A DNA stretch of 64,000 nucleotides from Edaphochlamys debaryana (Eukaryota > Chlorophyta > Chlorophyceae > Chlamydomonadales): positions 310,001 to 374,000 of the forward strand of contig JAEHOE010000064.1 of assembly GCA_016858145.1 (NCBI GenBank). The letters run 5' to 3'. The notes below the pieces were generated by a model that saw only the letters and a program-made list of their open reading frames with translations, had not been told where the DNA came from and made no database searches. Of this stretch, positions 33,284 to 44,025 are shown piece by piece (within the stretch, counting starts at the first letter, position 1; every line of letters begins with the position of its first letter). Made by a program: the position numbers and the translations under genes.

Positions 33284-36200
33284 ATGTCGGGCGCCAAGGG
33301 CAAGGGGGCGGCGCCTCCCCTGGAGGAGCAGCTGCTCAAGCTCATCCGCCAGCACCCCCAGGCAAGGGGCCCGGCCGTTGCCAATGTGGCATGGCATGGC
33401 GGTTCAGGGCTGGGAAGGGGTGGCAGATGACTGACGGAGGCCGGGAAGCGGGGCCTTAACTGGCGAGTTGACAAGGGGGGCCCTGAGGCGGGGGCCGGGG
33501 GCTTGGGGATGGGGCCGGGGGGGGGGGGAGAGCGACGTGGGCAGAGAACCTAGGCACCCTAGGTGAGGCCCGGGCGTGGCACGTGTGGGCTGGGCGGGTG
33601 AGGATCGGGGGTCCAAGGCTGCTAGGACGCCCCCCAAGGGAGGTTATGTAAAGGAAGCGAAAAAGTGGCTGGTGGGGTGGTCTGTGGGGTGGTCGGCGTA
33701 GTGGGGGGGGACGGGCGCAAGCCAAACGCGGACACCGCTGGTGGCGTGGCGTCACGGCTTTCATGGAGGCAGGGGGTAACCCCCGGCGCCGTCTACGCCC
33801 TCTCTCTGCCCCCACCTCCGCCCTCACCATCCTTCCCTGCTCCCCGCCCACCCCACACTTGCCCCCCCTCCACCACTCACCTGCCCCCACCGCCCCCCCA
33901 CCCACCCCCCTCCCCTCCTCCCCCTCCTCCCCACCCACCTGCAGGGCATCACCGATGAGGCGCTTGAGGCGGGCCTGCCCCCCGCCATCAGTGCGGACGA
34001 GAGGGTGCAGGCCATCAACAACCTGCTGCAGGCCAACAGGCTGCAGGTGGGGGGGGGAGAGGGGGTACAGGGGGTGAGGGGGTACAGGGAGTGAGGGGGT
34101 CAAGGGGTGCTGTGAGGAGAGTGGGACAAGGGGACTAGGGTAGGGGGCACGGCTGCTCCTGCAGACTAACCGACTGCAGGTGGGGAGCGGGGTGGAGGGT
34201 GGTAAGTGGGGGCGGTGGGCAGGGGAAGGGGAAGCGAGAGGGAGTTGGCAGGCAGGCGGGGCAGTCGCGGCTGGCTAGGTACACGTCTTCATTACCTGGG
34301 TACGGGATGGTGGCCGGTGAGATTGATAGCGCTCGTCTCCTTACGCTTCTTCTCACCCGCCTGTTCCTTCCCCCGCCCCCCTCCTCTTCCCCCTCCCCGC
34401 CCGCAGTTGCTCAAAAGCACGGGCGGCAAGCTCGCCTACAAGGAGGTGTCGGTGGAGGAGGCAGCCAAGTGGGTTGAGGGGGGGCTGAGGGAAGGCTGGG
34501 TCAAGAGCGCTGCGCTAAGCAGCAACTGCGAGCGCCTTTTGCCACGTGTGCATGCACTAGGAGGTGTCGCTAGACCGGTTGCTCTCGGAAAAGGCTGGAT
34601 TTAGAGCGGTACACTGGGCACGAAGGCAGCGTCCGGTAGCGCCTGGGGCCACGTGTGTGCGTATAAGGAGTCGCTGCTCTTCCTATCTCCCCCTCATCGT
34701 CAACCACCGAATCCCTTTGCAACCTGCCAGGTTCAAGGGCCTATCCACGGAGGAGATGCTCGTGTACCAATGCATCAAGACGGCGGGGAACACGGGTGGG
34801 CGCGGGGGGGGGGGGCAGGGGCAGGGGGAGTTTGTTGCTGAGCGGGATCGCGTCGCCTGCGCCAGGGAAGCGTTGCTTGAAGAGGTTCATACCACCGGGG
34901 TGTACAATACAGGGGCAGGGGCAGGGTAAAGCCGGGGCGGGGACGGGGCAGGGTGCAGCGCAAAGGGTAGGGGCGGTGCAGAGCGGTCAGAGGCGCTGGG
35001 GGGCCTGAGCGCAGCCTCCTCCTCCCTTCGCCCTCGTCCTTTCCCACTCGACAAAATACCCTCCTTCGCCCTCCCCCCCCCTCCCTTCTGTCCCCAGGCA
35101 TCTGGACCAAAGACATGCGCATCCGCACCAACCTGGCCCAGCCCCAGATTACCAAGATCCTCAAGGTACGGAACATGTGATCCCCGACATTTCTTACGGT
35201 TTGGCTCTTTCCGGATCGGGACTCACAGGAGAACTCCGCCCCTGCGGGCCTTCGTCGACCCCCCCTGCATCCCCACCCCACACCTGATGGGTTCCCAATA
35301 CCCAATCGAAGACCATGCCCACCCCACTCCGCCAACTGGCCCTCGCCCCAGGTGCTGGAGGGCCGGCGGCTGGTCAAATCCGTCAAGAACGTCAACAACC
35401 CCTCGCGCAAGGTGGGCTGTTGGCTGGTGGGCTCATGAGTCATGGCGTCTGGCACATACTGCCTGCCCTACACTGACCCCCTCGGTAGCCTTTGTCGTGT
35501 CTGTCCCCCCTGTCCCCCGCCTAATCCCTAGGGCGCCTAGACGCCTGCGCCAAGCTGTACACGCGACTTCTCTGATCACAAGCCTTCCCATGCCCCATCC
35601 CGCCAACCGCCCTCCCCAGGTGTACATGCTTTCGGAGCTGGAGCCCAGCCGCGAGCTGGACCGCACGCACACGTGCCGAAACACACACTGAACCCCCTCT
35701 ACCCCCTCTGTCTCCCGCCCCCCCCCCCGAAGGTGTACATGCTTTCGGAGCTGGAGCCCAGCCGCGAGCTGACGGGAGGGGCCTGGTGGGTGGTGGGTTG
35801 CACGGGGTGCGGGGCCCAGCGGCTGGGGCTATTGCAGGTCTTTCATTCACGTACATCATGGCCTTGCCCCCGCCGGCCCTTCTGCTGGCGAGGTGGTGCA
35901 CATACGTTTATCAGCGTGCTGCAGCCTTCTTTCCCCCCTTAAGTCCCTCCCCCCCCTTACCCCCCCCCCCCCCATCCATCTCCCCCCCCTGTCAGGTACA
36001 CGGAGAACCAGTTCGACTCGGAGTTCATCAACGTGCTGCGCGAGGCGTGCTTCTCTTACATCCAGCGCCAGGGGGACGCCAGCCTGGGGGCGGTGGCGGC
36101 CTTCATCCGGGCCAGGGGCTTCTCCAAGGTACAATGGAGGGGAGGGCGGAAAAGGGAGGAGAGGGGGAGGTAGGAAGATGTGCCGTCAAGGGGTTTGGCA

Positions 36201-37143
36201 CAAAGGGGTGTGGGGCCGAAGAAGTGACGTGCACATTTTACCCGTTCTCTATCCGCGTCGTAACTATCGTAGGTGGAGCTGCGTACGGAAGATATCCAGA
36301 CCATCATCATGACCCTCGTGTACGACGGACGCGTGGACGAGGTGGGACGAGCAGGGAGGGAGGGGATCGAGCGGCGACGTGCTCGCAGCCTGAAATCCTG
36401 CTATGAGCTACGCCTTGTCGTGGGGGGAGGGGGTACGGAGGTGTTCTTACCTCACCTCTTCCCCGCCTCAACAGCCTCCACAAAACTTACCGGACTCCGT
36501 CACCAGAACGCTGAGGGTCTGAGAGAGTCCCTGGCCCACCTAACCTCCGCCCCACCTACCCCCGCCCCCCAGGTGGAGCCCGAGGGCGAGGACGACAACG
36601 AGGACCACTACAGGCCCGCGGGTGGGCCTGGGCTGGGCCTGGGCCTGGGCCTGGACCCGGCTTGGGCCTGGGGGCGGAATAGGCGGGGAAAGGGGCCTGC
36701 CTTGCGCCTTTCGAAGCCAGATGGGCAGGCGTCTTCACTACGCATCTGCCCTAGGCGGGGCCTCACGCCGACCCTAGCATCGTTCAGACCTCTGATCCTC
36801 TGCCGCGTCTGGCCTCTTTGTCCTTCCGCACCCCACCCCCGCCCCCGCAGTTCTGGGGGTGCCGGACGCCACGCCCCTGACCGACGTGCCCTGCGGCGTG
36901 TGCCCCGTGGTGGGGGAGTGCCACGACGGCGGGGTCATCAGCCCGCAGGTGGGGCCGGAGGGGTAAACACACCATGGGGGAGAGGGTGAACAGTTTACCG
37001 ATGTGAGGGGATGGGGAAAGGGGAGATCTGTCTCAGCAGGCAACTCCCGTGCCGTCCATTCCCCCACCCCTCTCCACCTGCGCCCCTAACTACTGGTACT
37101 TTCGCAGACGTGTGTCTACTACGACAAGTGGCTCGAGTTCTGA
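33284..37143 (+). CDS. RPC6: DNA-directed RNA polymerase III subunit RPC6 (RPC34/RPC39 homologue)
   Basis: Twelve exons with consistent phases, 290 residues: 33284-33361, 33945-34046, 34407-34468, 34731-34795, 35098-35165, 35352-35411, 35733-35785, 35996-36128, 36273-36341, 36573-36621, 36851-36948, 37108-37143. RPC6 is in the Pol III-specific RPC3-RPC6-RPC7 heterotrimer, contacts TFIIIB and helps open the promoter. N-terminal winged helices include LEEQLLKLIRQHPQ and STEEMLVYQCIKTAG, GIWTKDMRIRTNL, then VKSVKNVNNPSRKVYML, the family signature ELTGGAWYTENQFDSEFI and TLVYDGRV. The C-terminus (CGVCPV...C...ISP-Q-T-C-VYYDKWLEF) keeps the four cysteines that bind a [4Fe-4S] cluster in human RPC39. 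The first intron has a GC donor (GCAAGG). Exon 2 and exon 7 have echo copies in the neighbouring introns. Confidence 0.95.
34023..34187 (+). repeat. Splice-junction echo at RPC6 exon 2
   Basis: The exon 2 end L-L-Q-A-N-R-L-Q with GTGGGG donor (34023-34052) is echoed at about 34153-34187 as L-L-Q-T-N-R-L-Q with the same donor, ~135 bases into the intron. Confidence 0.65.
35614..35771 (+). repeat. Duplicated exon 7 start in RPC6
   Basis: The 39-nt start of exon 7 (V-Y-M-L-S-E-L-E-P-S-R-E-L) occurs at 35620-35658 after a good CCCCAG acceptor and again at 35733-35771 after a weaker CGAAG acceptor. Only the second copy continues into TGGAW and a donor; the first runs to a stop at 35688-35690. Confidence 0.85.
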
Positions 37144-38706
37144 GGCCGCCGCTGCCATCCGATGCGGCGCCTCACGGGCAGTTGTGGAGAGCGTTGTGGG
37201 CGCGAAGCACTGCAAGGAGTTTGGGGCTTGGAGCCCTCGGAAGGAGCCTGGAGCCCCCGGAGGAGTTCAGAGCCTTGAAAAGTAGCTTGGAGCTGTGCAG
37301 GCGCCGCAAAAGACACCTGCCACGTGCGTGGGACTGCGCCCCAGCGGTCGTTGGGATGCCGGCGGGAAGCTGGCACAGGCTGAGCCGTTGCGGAGTAGGC
37401 GGCACCGGGTGGCACAGGATCGAGAGGCGCTGCGGGCGCCGGGCGGCCTCAGCAAGAGCCCGTCGTCGCCATTGCTGCGGGGGGCAGTGCATGTGGCATA
37501 GGGCAGCTTGGCGACGGTGGAGCGCAGTGTGTGAACGGCTGCTCGTGTTAGCCGGGGAAGCGTAGGCGCGGCGGGTAGCCGGCCGGTTGTGTGTCTGCCC
37601 GCCGGCATTGCTGTCGGAGCAGTGCATCTGGCATGGTGGAGTGGTGGAGGGCGGGGGACGAGTGGAAGACGAAAGGGGTTGTAGAAGCGGACGGGTCCTG
37701 CGCTGGCTGGGCGGGGACTGGTACTAGCGGCGTGGCGAGGAGCCGCTTGGTCGGGGCGTAGCTATGAGGAAGGCTGGGGACGAGAGAGAGAGAGATGGGG
37801 GTGGGGGCGTCCAGGCACGTGGGTTCTGTGCTCGCTGGGGCCGTGCAGCGTAGTCCGGACGAAGACGGGGGATGCAGCTGAACGCGTCGATGTAGCCGCT
37901 GCCACAACGCGAGAGAAGAAGGCGGGGTGCCAGCAATGCGCATCGCCGAGGCAGGGGCTTCTGTGCTCGCAGGGGCCGTGCAGCGTAGTCCGGACGATGA
38001 TGAAGGGGGATGCAGCTGAGCGCGCTGTCGCAACGCGAGAGAAGAAGGCAGGGTGCCAGCATTGCGCATCGCCGAGGCAGGGGCTAACCTAGGGGCAGCC
38101 GCGCGCGCAAACGGTACTTTCCTGGCTCCTGGTGTCGAGGCCCCCGGTGTTGTGCGTGCAGGCACGGGGGACGCTGGGCTGGGGGCCTGGGGCGGAGATG
38201 GATGCAGCGGGGCCGGGCCACCCGGCCGCAGTCGTGAGTGTGTAATCTGCCAAGCGGGTCTGCTACACCGGTTGGGGTGGGCGTGTGGGAGGAGGCGGTG
38301 TCGTCGAGTCGTGGCTACAAGCGGCGTGGCAAGACTTCTGGACCAGCAGGTTGGGACTTGAGCGGCGTTCAGTAGGGTCATGTCACAGCGTGCCTCGAGC
38401 CTGACTTGGCCCCATCCTTTCTCAGCCCTTGCGCATGCCAAGGTACAAGCGGCGAACAACGGTAGCGAATGTCTTGCGTCCACAGCGGTTCTGGGCCTTG
38501 GGCCTGCCTAGGGTGCCTGCCACGGCCGCCGCATGCGCACAGCACGAAGGCCGCCCCGGATACTTCCCGAGGCCACGCGCCGACCAGTTGCTTTGCGCCA
38601 CACAAGCTTCACCGCAGTCATAGCGCCGCGCCTCACAACAGCAGACGCTGAGCACTGCTGCATCGAGCTCTCGTGAAGCGCGCCAAGAACCCTCCCGCGG
38701 CCAACC
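37144..38706. other. Intergenic region RPC6-RecA
   Basis: No supported gene. It contains a tandem duplication (37827-38087) and smaller degenerate repeats, such as a GCAGTGCATGTGGCAT-like string at about 37484 and 37619. The long minus-strand frame across it only reflects the repeats. Confidence 0.5.
37827..38087. repeat. Tandem ~130-bp duplication
   Basis: Two adjacent imperfect copies: CCGTGCAGCGTAGTCCGGAC at 37841 and 37976; CGCGAGAGAAGAAGGC at about 37907 and 38034; both end with GCGCATCGCCGAGGCAGGGG. Spacing 127-135 bases. Confidence 0.8.
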
Positions 38707-41700
38707 ATGGCTCTCCACGCTGCTCACCATTCATCAGCTATGTCTCAGCGCGCCGGGACAGCGAAGCCGGCTGCGGGCGCGCCTCGCCCGGTGCTCTCGC
38801 GCGCTCGCGACGTGACCGCTCTGGCGCGCCGCACTAAGACCGCGACGGCCACTGCGCCCGCGCCTGGCGAGAAGCTGGATGCCGAGACCAGGGTGGGGCC
38901 GGTTCTCTCTGCTCCCCGCTCGTGTCCCGCCATTTCGCGGCGGATGCCTCGAGCCGGCGCTAAACCGCCTAGCGCCATCCGGCTCTGTCTTTTCTACAGG
39001 CTAAGCTGCTGAACGACGTGGTCGACCGCATCCACGGGCGATACGGCGAGGGTTCCATCCAACGGCTTTCGGACAGCAACCGCGGCAACGTGTAAGCCCG
39101 CACGCTGCGGCCGTGGGCTATTTGAAACTCAGCGCAGGGCCTGGGGGGATCTGGAGGCCCAGAGTCGCTCGCCGGCGCTTCGCGTCCGCCCGCATGCCCA
39201 CGGATGTTGACTCCAAACCTCGACCCCCACCACCCGCCCCACAGCGAGACCTTCCCCACGGGAAGTCTCACGCTGGACGCGGCTCTGGGAGGAGGCTATC
39301 CCCGTGGCCGCATCGTGGAGGTGCGCTCCTGCCCGGGAGCTGGGGGGCCTCACTGCATCCACAGCCCATGTCCACGGTCTCGACTACCCATCTTGGCCAG
39401 TCCCTGCCCGCCCCCTCCCCGCAGCCCCCGTCCCTCCAACCCATCCTTCCTGATTACGATGCAGAACCCATCATCTCGTCTTTTCGCTCTCAAATTGCAG
39501 GTGTACGGCCCCGAGGCGAGCGGCAAGACCACTCTGGCGATGCACGCCGTTGCCGAGGTGCAGCGCCTGGGCGGCAACTGCGCATACATTGACGTGGAGC
39601 ACGCCTTTGACCGCGTTTACGCAGAGGTGAGGTTCGGGAGAGCTCTTCAGGAGTGGGGCCGATACTGGCACAAACCTCAGCAGTGTGTGGGGCTTGGGGG
39701 GTGAGTGGCAAGCGCAAGCGCGCCTTTGACCGTGTTTACGCAGAGGTGAAGAGTGGACATGATGTGTTTGTTAGCAGTGATGACCGCTGCCAGGACGGGG
39801 GTGTGCATTGGGGGTGTGCATTGGCGGTGAGGAGCGGGGCTGCACAACTCTGCACACACGCGGCCCAATTCGTGCCTTCGCCTGAACACCAAGAAGGGCT
39901 TGAGGGGGGCGCACTCCCCTGTGCAAGCCGAGGCGAGGGTCGGCCGGCGGGTGTAGCACTGGTCGCGTCTGCTATGGAGATGCTGCAGTGCGTCTACGGC
40001 CGCTTGCGAGGAGAGCGCCAAAGGGTTGCTGATCAGCTCAGGCGGGGCAGCCGGCAAGACGGCGCATGAGAAGGCTCAGGGGGAGCGAGGTCTCGGGAGC
40101 GCCTTGCCGACGGGTTTTCCGATAGCGGAGCAAGGGCGAGTAGCGGAGCGAGGGCCGGTCAGGCTCCCGCCCCCTCCTCCTCCTCGCCCCCCTCCCAATC
40201 CCCCTCAACCCGCCCCCCTGCTCCCCAACTCCCCCACCACCCCCCACACAGCGCCTGGGCATCGACGTGGCCTCGCTCTGGTACGCGCAGCCCATGACGG
40301 GCGAGGAGGCGCTGGAGGTGATGGACGAGCTGTGCCGCTCCTCGGCCTTCGACCTGGTGGTCATCGACTCGGTGGCGGCGCTGGTGCCGAGGGCCGAGCT
40401 GGAGGGCGACATCGGCAACATGCAGGTGGGTCAGACGAGGGGTTTGGGGTTTGGGGGTGGGGGTGCGGGGAGAGGTTGGGGGCGCGGGGGGGTCAAGGGG
40501 GGTGAAGGGAGGCCTTTCTAGATGAATCTGGTTGCCGCCCCTCCACCATCCTCCCCCCTGGCCCTCCTTCCCTCCCCCTTCCCCGCCCTCCGCAGATCGG
40601 CATGCAGGCCCGCCTGCTGTCCCAGGGCCTGCGCAAGCTGGCGGGCTCCGCCTCCAAGAGCGGCACCACGCTCTTCTTCATCAACCAGCTGAGGAACAAG
40701 GTGGGGCGCGTGCACGGCGGTGCGGGGGTGGACCGTGTGAAGGGTAAGGGTGGACAGGGAGACAGGGAGACTGGCCATGCATGGCGGTATGGGTCGGGAA
40801 ACCCGTGGGTGGGGTGGAGGACGGGGGCGCAGCGGGTGGGGCGCAGCGGGTGGGGTGGGGTGGACGGGGTTTGTAAAGCACGGCAGGAGGGCTGTAAGAA
40901 GATCGCGGTCGGGGTGCATGGGGGGTGGAAACGGAGACTGGATGCTTTGCGGAGGCCGGCGGCGTGCCGGTCCCAGCGAAGATTCCCTCAAAGCGCCCGT
41001 GCCGACCCCACGCTCCCGTACCTTCCGTACCACGTGCCGTGTCGTACAGATCGGCGTCATGTTCGGCAACCCCGAGACCACCTCGGGCGGCAACGCGCTC
41101 AAGTACTATTCCTCGGTGCGCATCGACATCCGCCGCAAGGAGGCCATCACCACGGCGAGTCGGACTGGGGGGAGATCGGTTGTCCGTTGGCGGTTGGAAA
41201 TTGGAGGTTGGGGGTTGGGGTGCCGGGTATATCATCACAGCTGACCCCGCGGCGGCCTCTGCCTCGGCCCCGATCACCACGCGCAGGGCGACAAGGCCAT
41301 CGGTAACCGTGTGCGCGCCAAGGTGGTCAAGAACAAGATCGCCTCGCCGCACAAGTGAGATGGGTCGTGGTGCACTGCAGTCCAGTTCGGGGTCTGGGGT
41401 TCCAGTACCGGTACCCCCTTGTAATCCCTCAGTCCAACGTGGCCAGACTAGTCTTCAGCCAACGTCCCTGGGTTACCGTATCTGTTTGTCAACATGTGAC
41501 GCGTCCGTTCCTCGCCACGCCAGGGAGGCCATCTTTAATTGGCATCGCAGCCTGAAGCCCAAACAATCGCCCACACATACCATGCTCCTTACACAATGCC
41601 CCTGGTGTCCGTTCCTTGCCGCTGCAGGGAGGCCATCTTCGACATCTACTTTGGCCGCGGCATCGACTTCCACGGGGGCCTGCTGGACACGGCGGAGCGG

Positions 41701-42474
41701 CTGGGGGTGGTGGCGCGCAAGGGCGCATGGTACTACATGGGCGACGCGCGGCTGGGGCAGGTGAGGGGGAGAGGAGGGGGGCAAGGGGGATGAATGGGTG
41801 AAAGGGGCATGCTGGGTGTGTCGAGATGCGGTTGTGTGGGGGTTGTACCGGACATGGGCAAGGCGCGACAGTTGGGGCAGGTGGGGCAGGGGGAGCGCGC
41901 GGCATGTGATGGGCGGGCGGGCGGGAGGGCGCTGCAGTGGTGTTGCATGGGCGCGGCGAGGCTGGGGCAGGCGCGGAAGGAAAAGGAGGAGAAAGGCGTG
42001 CGGGAGGGCGGGAAAGACACCTGGTCCTTGTGCCCACCCCTGCTCTCGCTGGGCCAAATTTGGTTGCGCATGCGTTAACCCCGCTCTCATCGCCCTCCAG
42101 GGACGTGACAAGGTGCTCATGGCGCTGAGGGAGGACCCCGAGAAGACCAAGGTCATCGAGGACGCAGTGCGGGACACGCTGGCGGTGAGTAACGTCGCCC
42201 CACAAGTTCTAATCTACCCTGGGTTAGTTGCTATTTGGTAGCCTTGGTGTCAGCTTGGGCTGATCGCAGCGCTTGCGCTGGACCCTTCGCTTGGCTCTTT
42301 GCGCCCTTTCCTCAGCCTGCGTGCGTACACGTTTGCGGTGTGTTTTACCCCTGCCCCCCGCCATGTTTCCCCACTTGCCCCCAGCGCGACCCCGACGCTG
42401 CCCTGGATGACGTCACCGATGGGGACGAGAGCGGCCCCGCCGCCACCGTCGGGCTGGACGACCTGGATGACTAA
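38707..42474 (+). CDS. RECA: Organelle-targeted bacterial-type RecA recombinase
   Basis: Eleven exons with consistent phases, 412 residues: 38707-38892, 39000-39091, 39245-39320, 39501-39626, 40252-40425, 40596-40700, 41050-41154, 41287-41354, 41628-41760, 42101-42184, 42385-42474. RecA binds single-stranded DNA and, with ATP, drives strand exchange in recombinational repair. The first ~60 residues are Ala/Arg/Ser/Thr-rich, as in a transit peptide. The core follows bacterial Rec[29 protein letters not shown] (Walker A), [28 protein letters not shown] (Walker B), [13 protein letters not shown] (L1 region), [19 protein letters not shown] (L2 start), [27 protein letters not shown], then an acidic Asp-rich tail. 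Chloroplast versus mitochondrion cannot be decided here. The intron after 41154 has a GC donor (GCGAGT). Three junctions carry echo copies. Confidence 0.95.
39602..39750 (+). repeat. Splice-junction echo at RecA exon 4
   Basis: CGCCTTTGACCGCGTTTACG and the following CAGAGGTGA (exon end plus donor, 39602-39630) recur with one change at 39721-39749, 119 bases into the intron. Confidence 0.85.
41502..41641 (+). repeat. Echo of an acceptor-side junction in RecA
   Basis: About 35 bases covering the intron end, CAG acceptor and exon start GGAGGCCATCTT at 41607-41641 occur beforehand at 41502-41537 (CCAG then GGAGGCCATCTTTAA), 105 bases upstream in the same intron. Confidence 0.75.
41733..41976 (+). 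repeat. Splice-junction echo at RecA exon 9
   Basis: The exon end [10 protein letters not shown] plus donor (about 41731-41766) is echoed at 41941-41976 as [10 protein letters not shown], followed by GCGCGG. Confidence 0.6.
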
Positions 42475-44025
42475 GCGGATCGGCGTGCCTTAGTCATGGC
42501 GCGCTCTGGGATGGCGGGAGCTCGGATGGTTGACAGGGGGCGGCTTGGCTTGCTTTGGCGGGGTTTGGGTGCGGGGTACTGACTACCGTTACTGATGGGG
42601 TGGGGCTTACCGGATAGGAAGGGTCCGGCGGTGGGTGATGCGGGCAAAGGTCAGGGGTATGCGGTGTACAGATAAGCAGAGCGCGGACGAGAGGCGGTTC
42701 GTGTTTGATCGCTTCAGCGGCAGCCAACGGAGTGCAACGGACGGATGTGTCGGGGTTTCGCAGGAGTCAAGTCGCGTTGCTATCATCTTGGTTCTTCTGC
42801 GTGGGTTACTATTTGTGGATGGATTGAGTGGGCAACGGAAGCTGTCGAGGTGTGGTGGCAGTGCTCAAGTCGTCCCAAGTGTTTGGCTGGCGCCGTTCTT
42901 ATTCATGACTCTGTGCTGGTGCCTTGACCTGATCTGTGCTGCTAGCTGGCCTGGCAGCTTTGCTGAAGTCGATACGCTGAGCGGTTGGCCACTAGCGGCG
43001 GCTGCTGGTCCCTGCGGCTGAGGCGCGTTGGCGCTTGATTGTTATGATGATGCAAACATGGTACAGGCGGACATTTCCTTGTCATCCCCTTGCCTTGCCC
43101 TCATCTTGGACCATGAAGCATTGGTGACCACATCAGCGCATGTGCGAGAGCACCCCCAGCTTGCCCCAATCGCTTGAAGCTCAACTCCAGCCGAGGTGAG
43201 GACCTGAACGAGTCCACCCCTCCACTACCAGCCCGCACTCTAGGCGCACCTCAGCACGCAATAGCGGGCATCCCGCCAAATATATGTGAGTGCAGACATC
43301 TGCCACCCTCTCCAGATCAGACATGCCCCTTCCACCTTCCCAAGCCAAGCAAAACTGCGGACATTGTCACAACGCCCAACGCCTATTCACCATACCTTAC
43401 GGCACAGGCGTTTGATGAGCTGCGGTATGCAGCTGCACAATTACGGCCACAATAGAGGTAAAGCCAGCCACATTGCTCAGCAGTCCATGCATGCGGCAGC
43501 AGTCCTTTCCCGGCCACATGCACCACTGCCGTGGTGGCCACACGGGGCCCCCCTTCACATCGCTAGACTTGCACCACATACCACACGCCAGTACATATGA
43601 TGAAACGGTGACAGCTGCATAACAATGGATATAAGGGGGTTCTGTTCACTTGGCTCCAACGCTCACAAGGCCAGACGTTTGCTACTGTCACGTTCAGTGG
43701 CATGCACAAGGAGGCATGCAGCTATAGTTTGGGAGGATAGGGTGTATGTAACACGTTAGTTCTTATTCAGTGTATGGGTTGAATGCACAATAGGCTCAGC
43801 CCTTATAGGAGTTACCGTTCGCCTTCTGCCGCCTTGATCCTCCTTGATGAGCACCTAGAGCAACCCCCCTCCCAGCCCACGCTGGACTGCCAGCCTGACA
43901 GAGCCTTCCCAGCCTTGTTGAGCTCTTCGACAGTTTCGGGGCAGCTGGTGACACACTTAGCGGCCTGCTCACAATCCACAGCCCTGGCCCTCGGGCGCTA
44001 CGCGCTTGGACTGAACTGTCATGCG
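42475..44025. other. Convergent intergenic region RecA / receptor cyclase
   Basis: No supported gene. Base composition is more AT-rich than in the genes. A TGTAA lies at 43747-43751 on the plus strand, but it is 1.3 kb from the RecA stop. Confidence 0.45.

Noticed and set aside
37548..38483. Minus-strand 311-codon frame between RPC6 and RecA
   Set aside because: Its repeated peptide blocks simply translate the tandem DNA duplication at 37827-38087.
39770..39890. Possible box C/D snoRNA in a RecA intron (GTGATGA then CTGA)
   Set aside because: No convincing terminal stem and no second copy, so the boxes could be chance.
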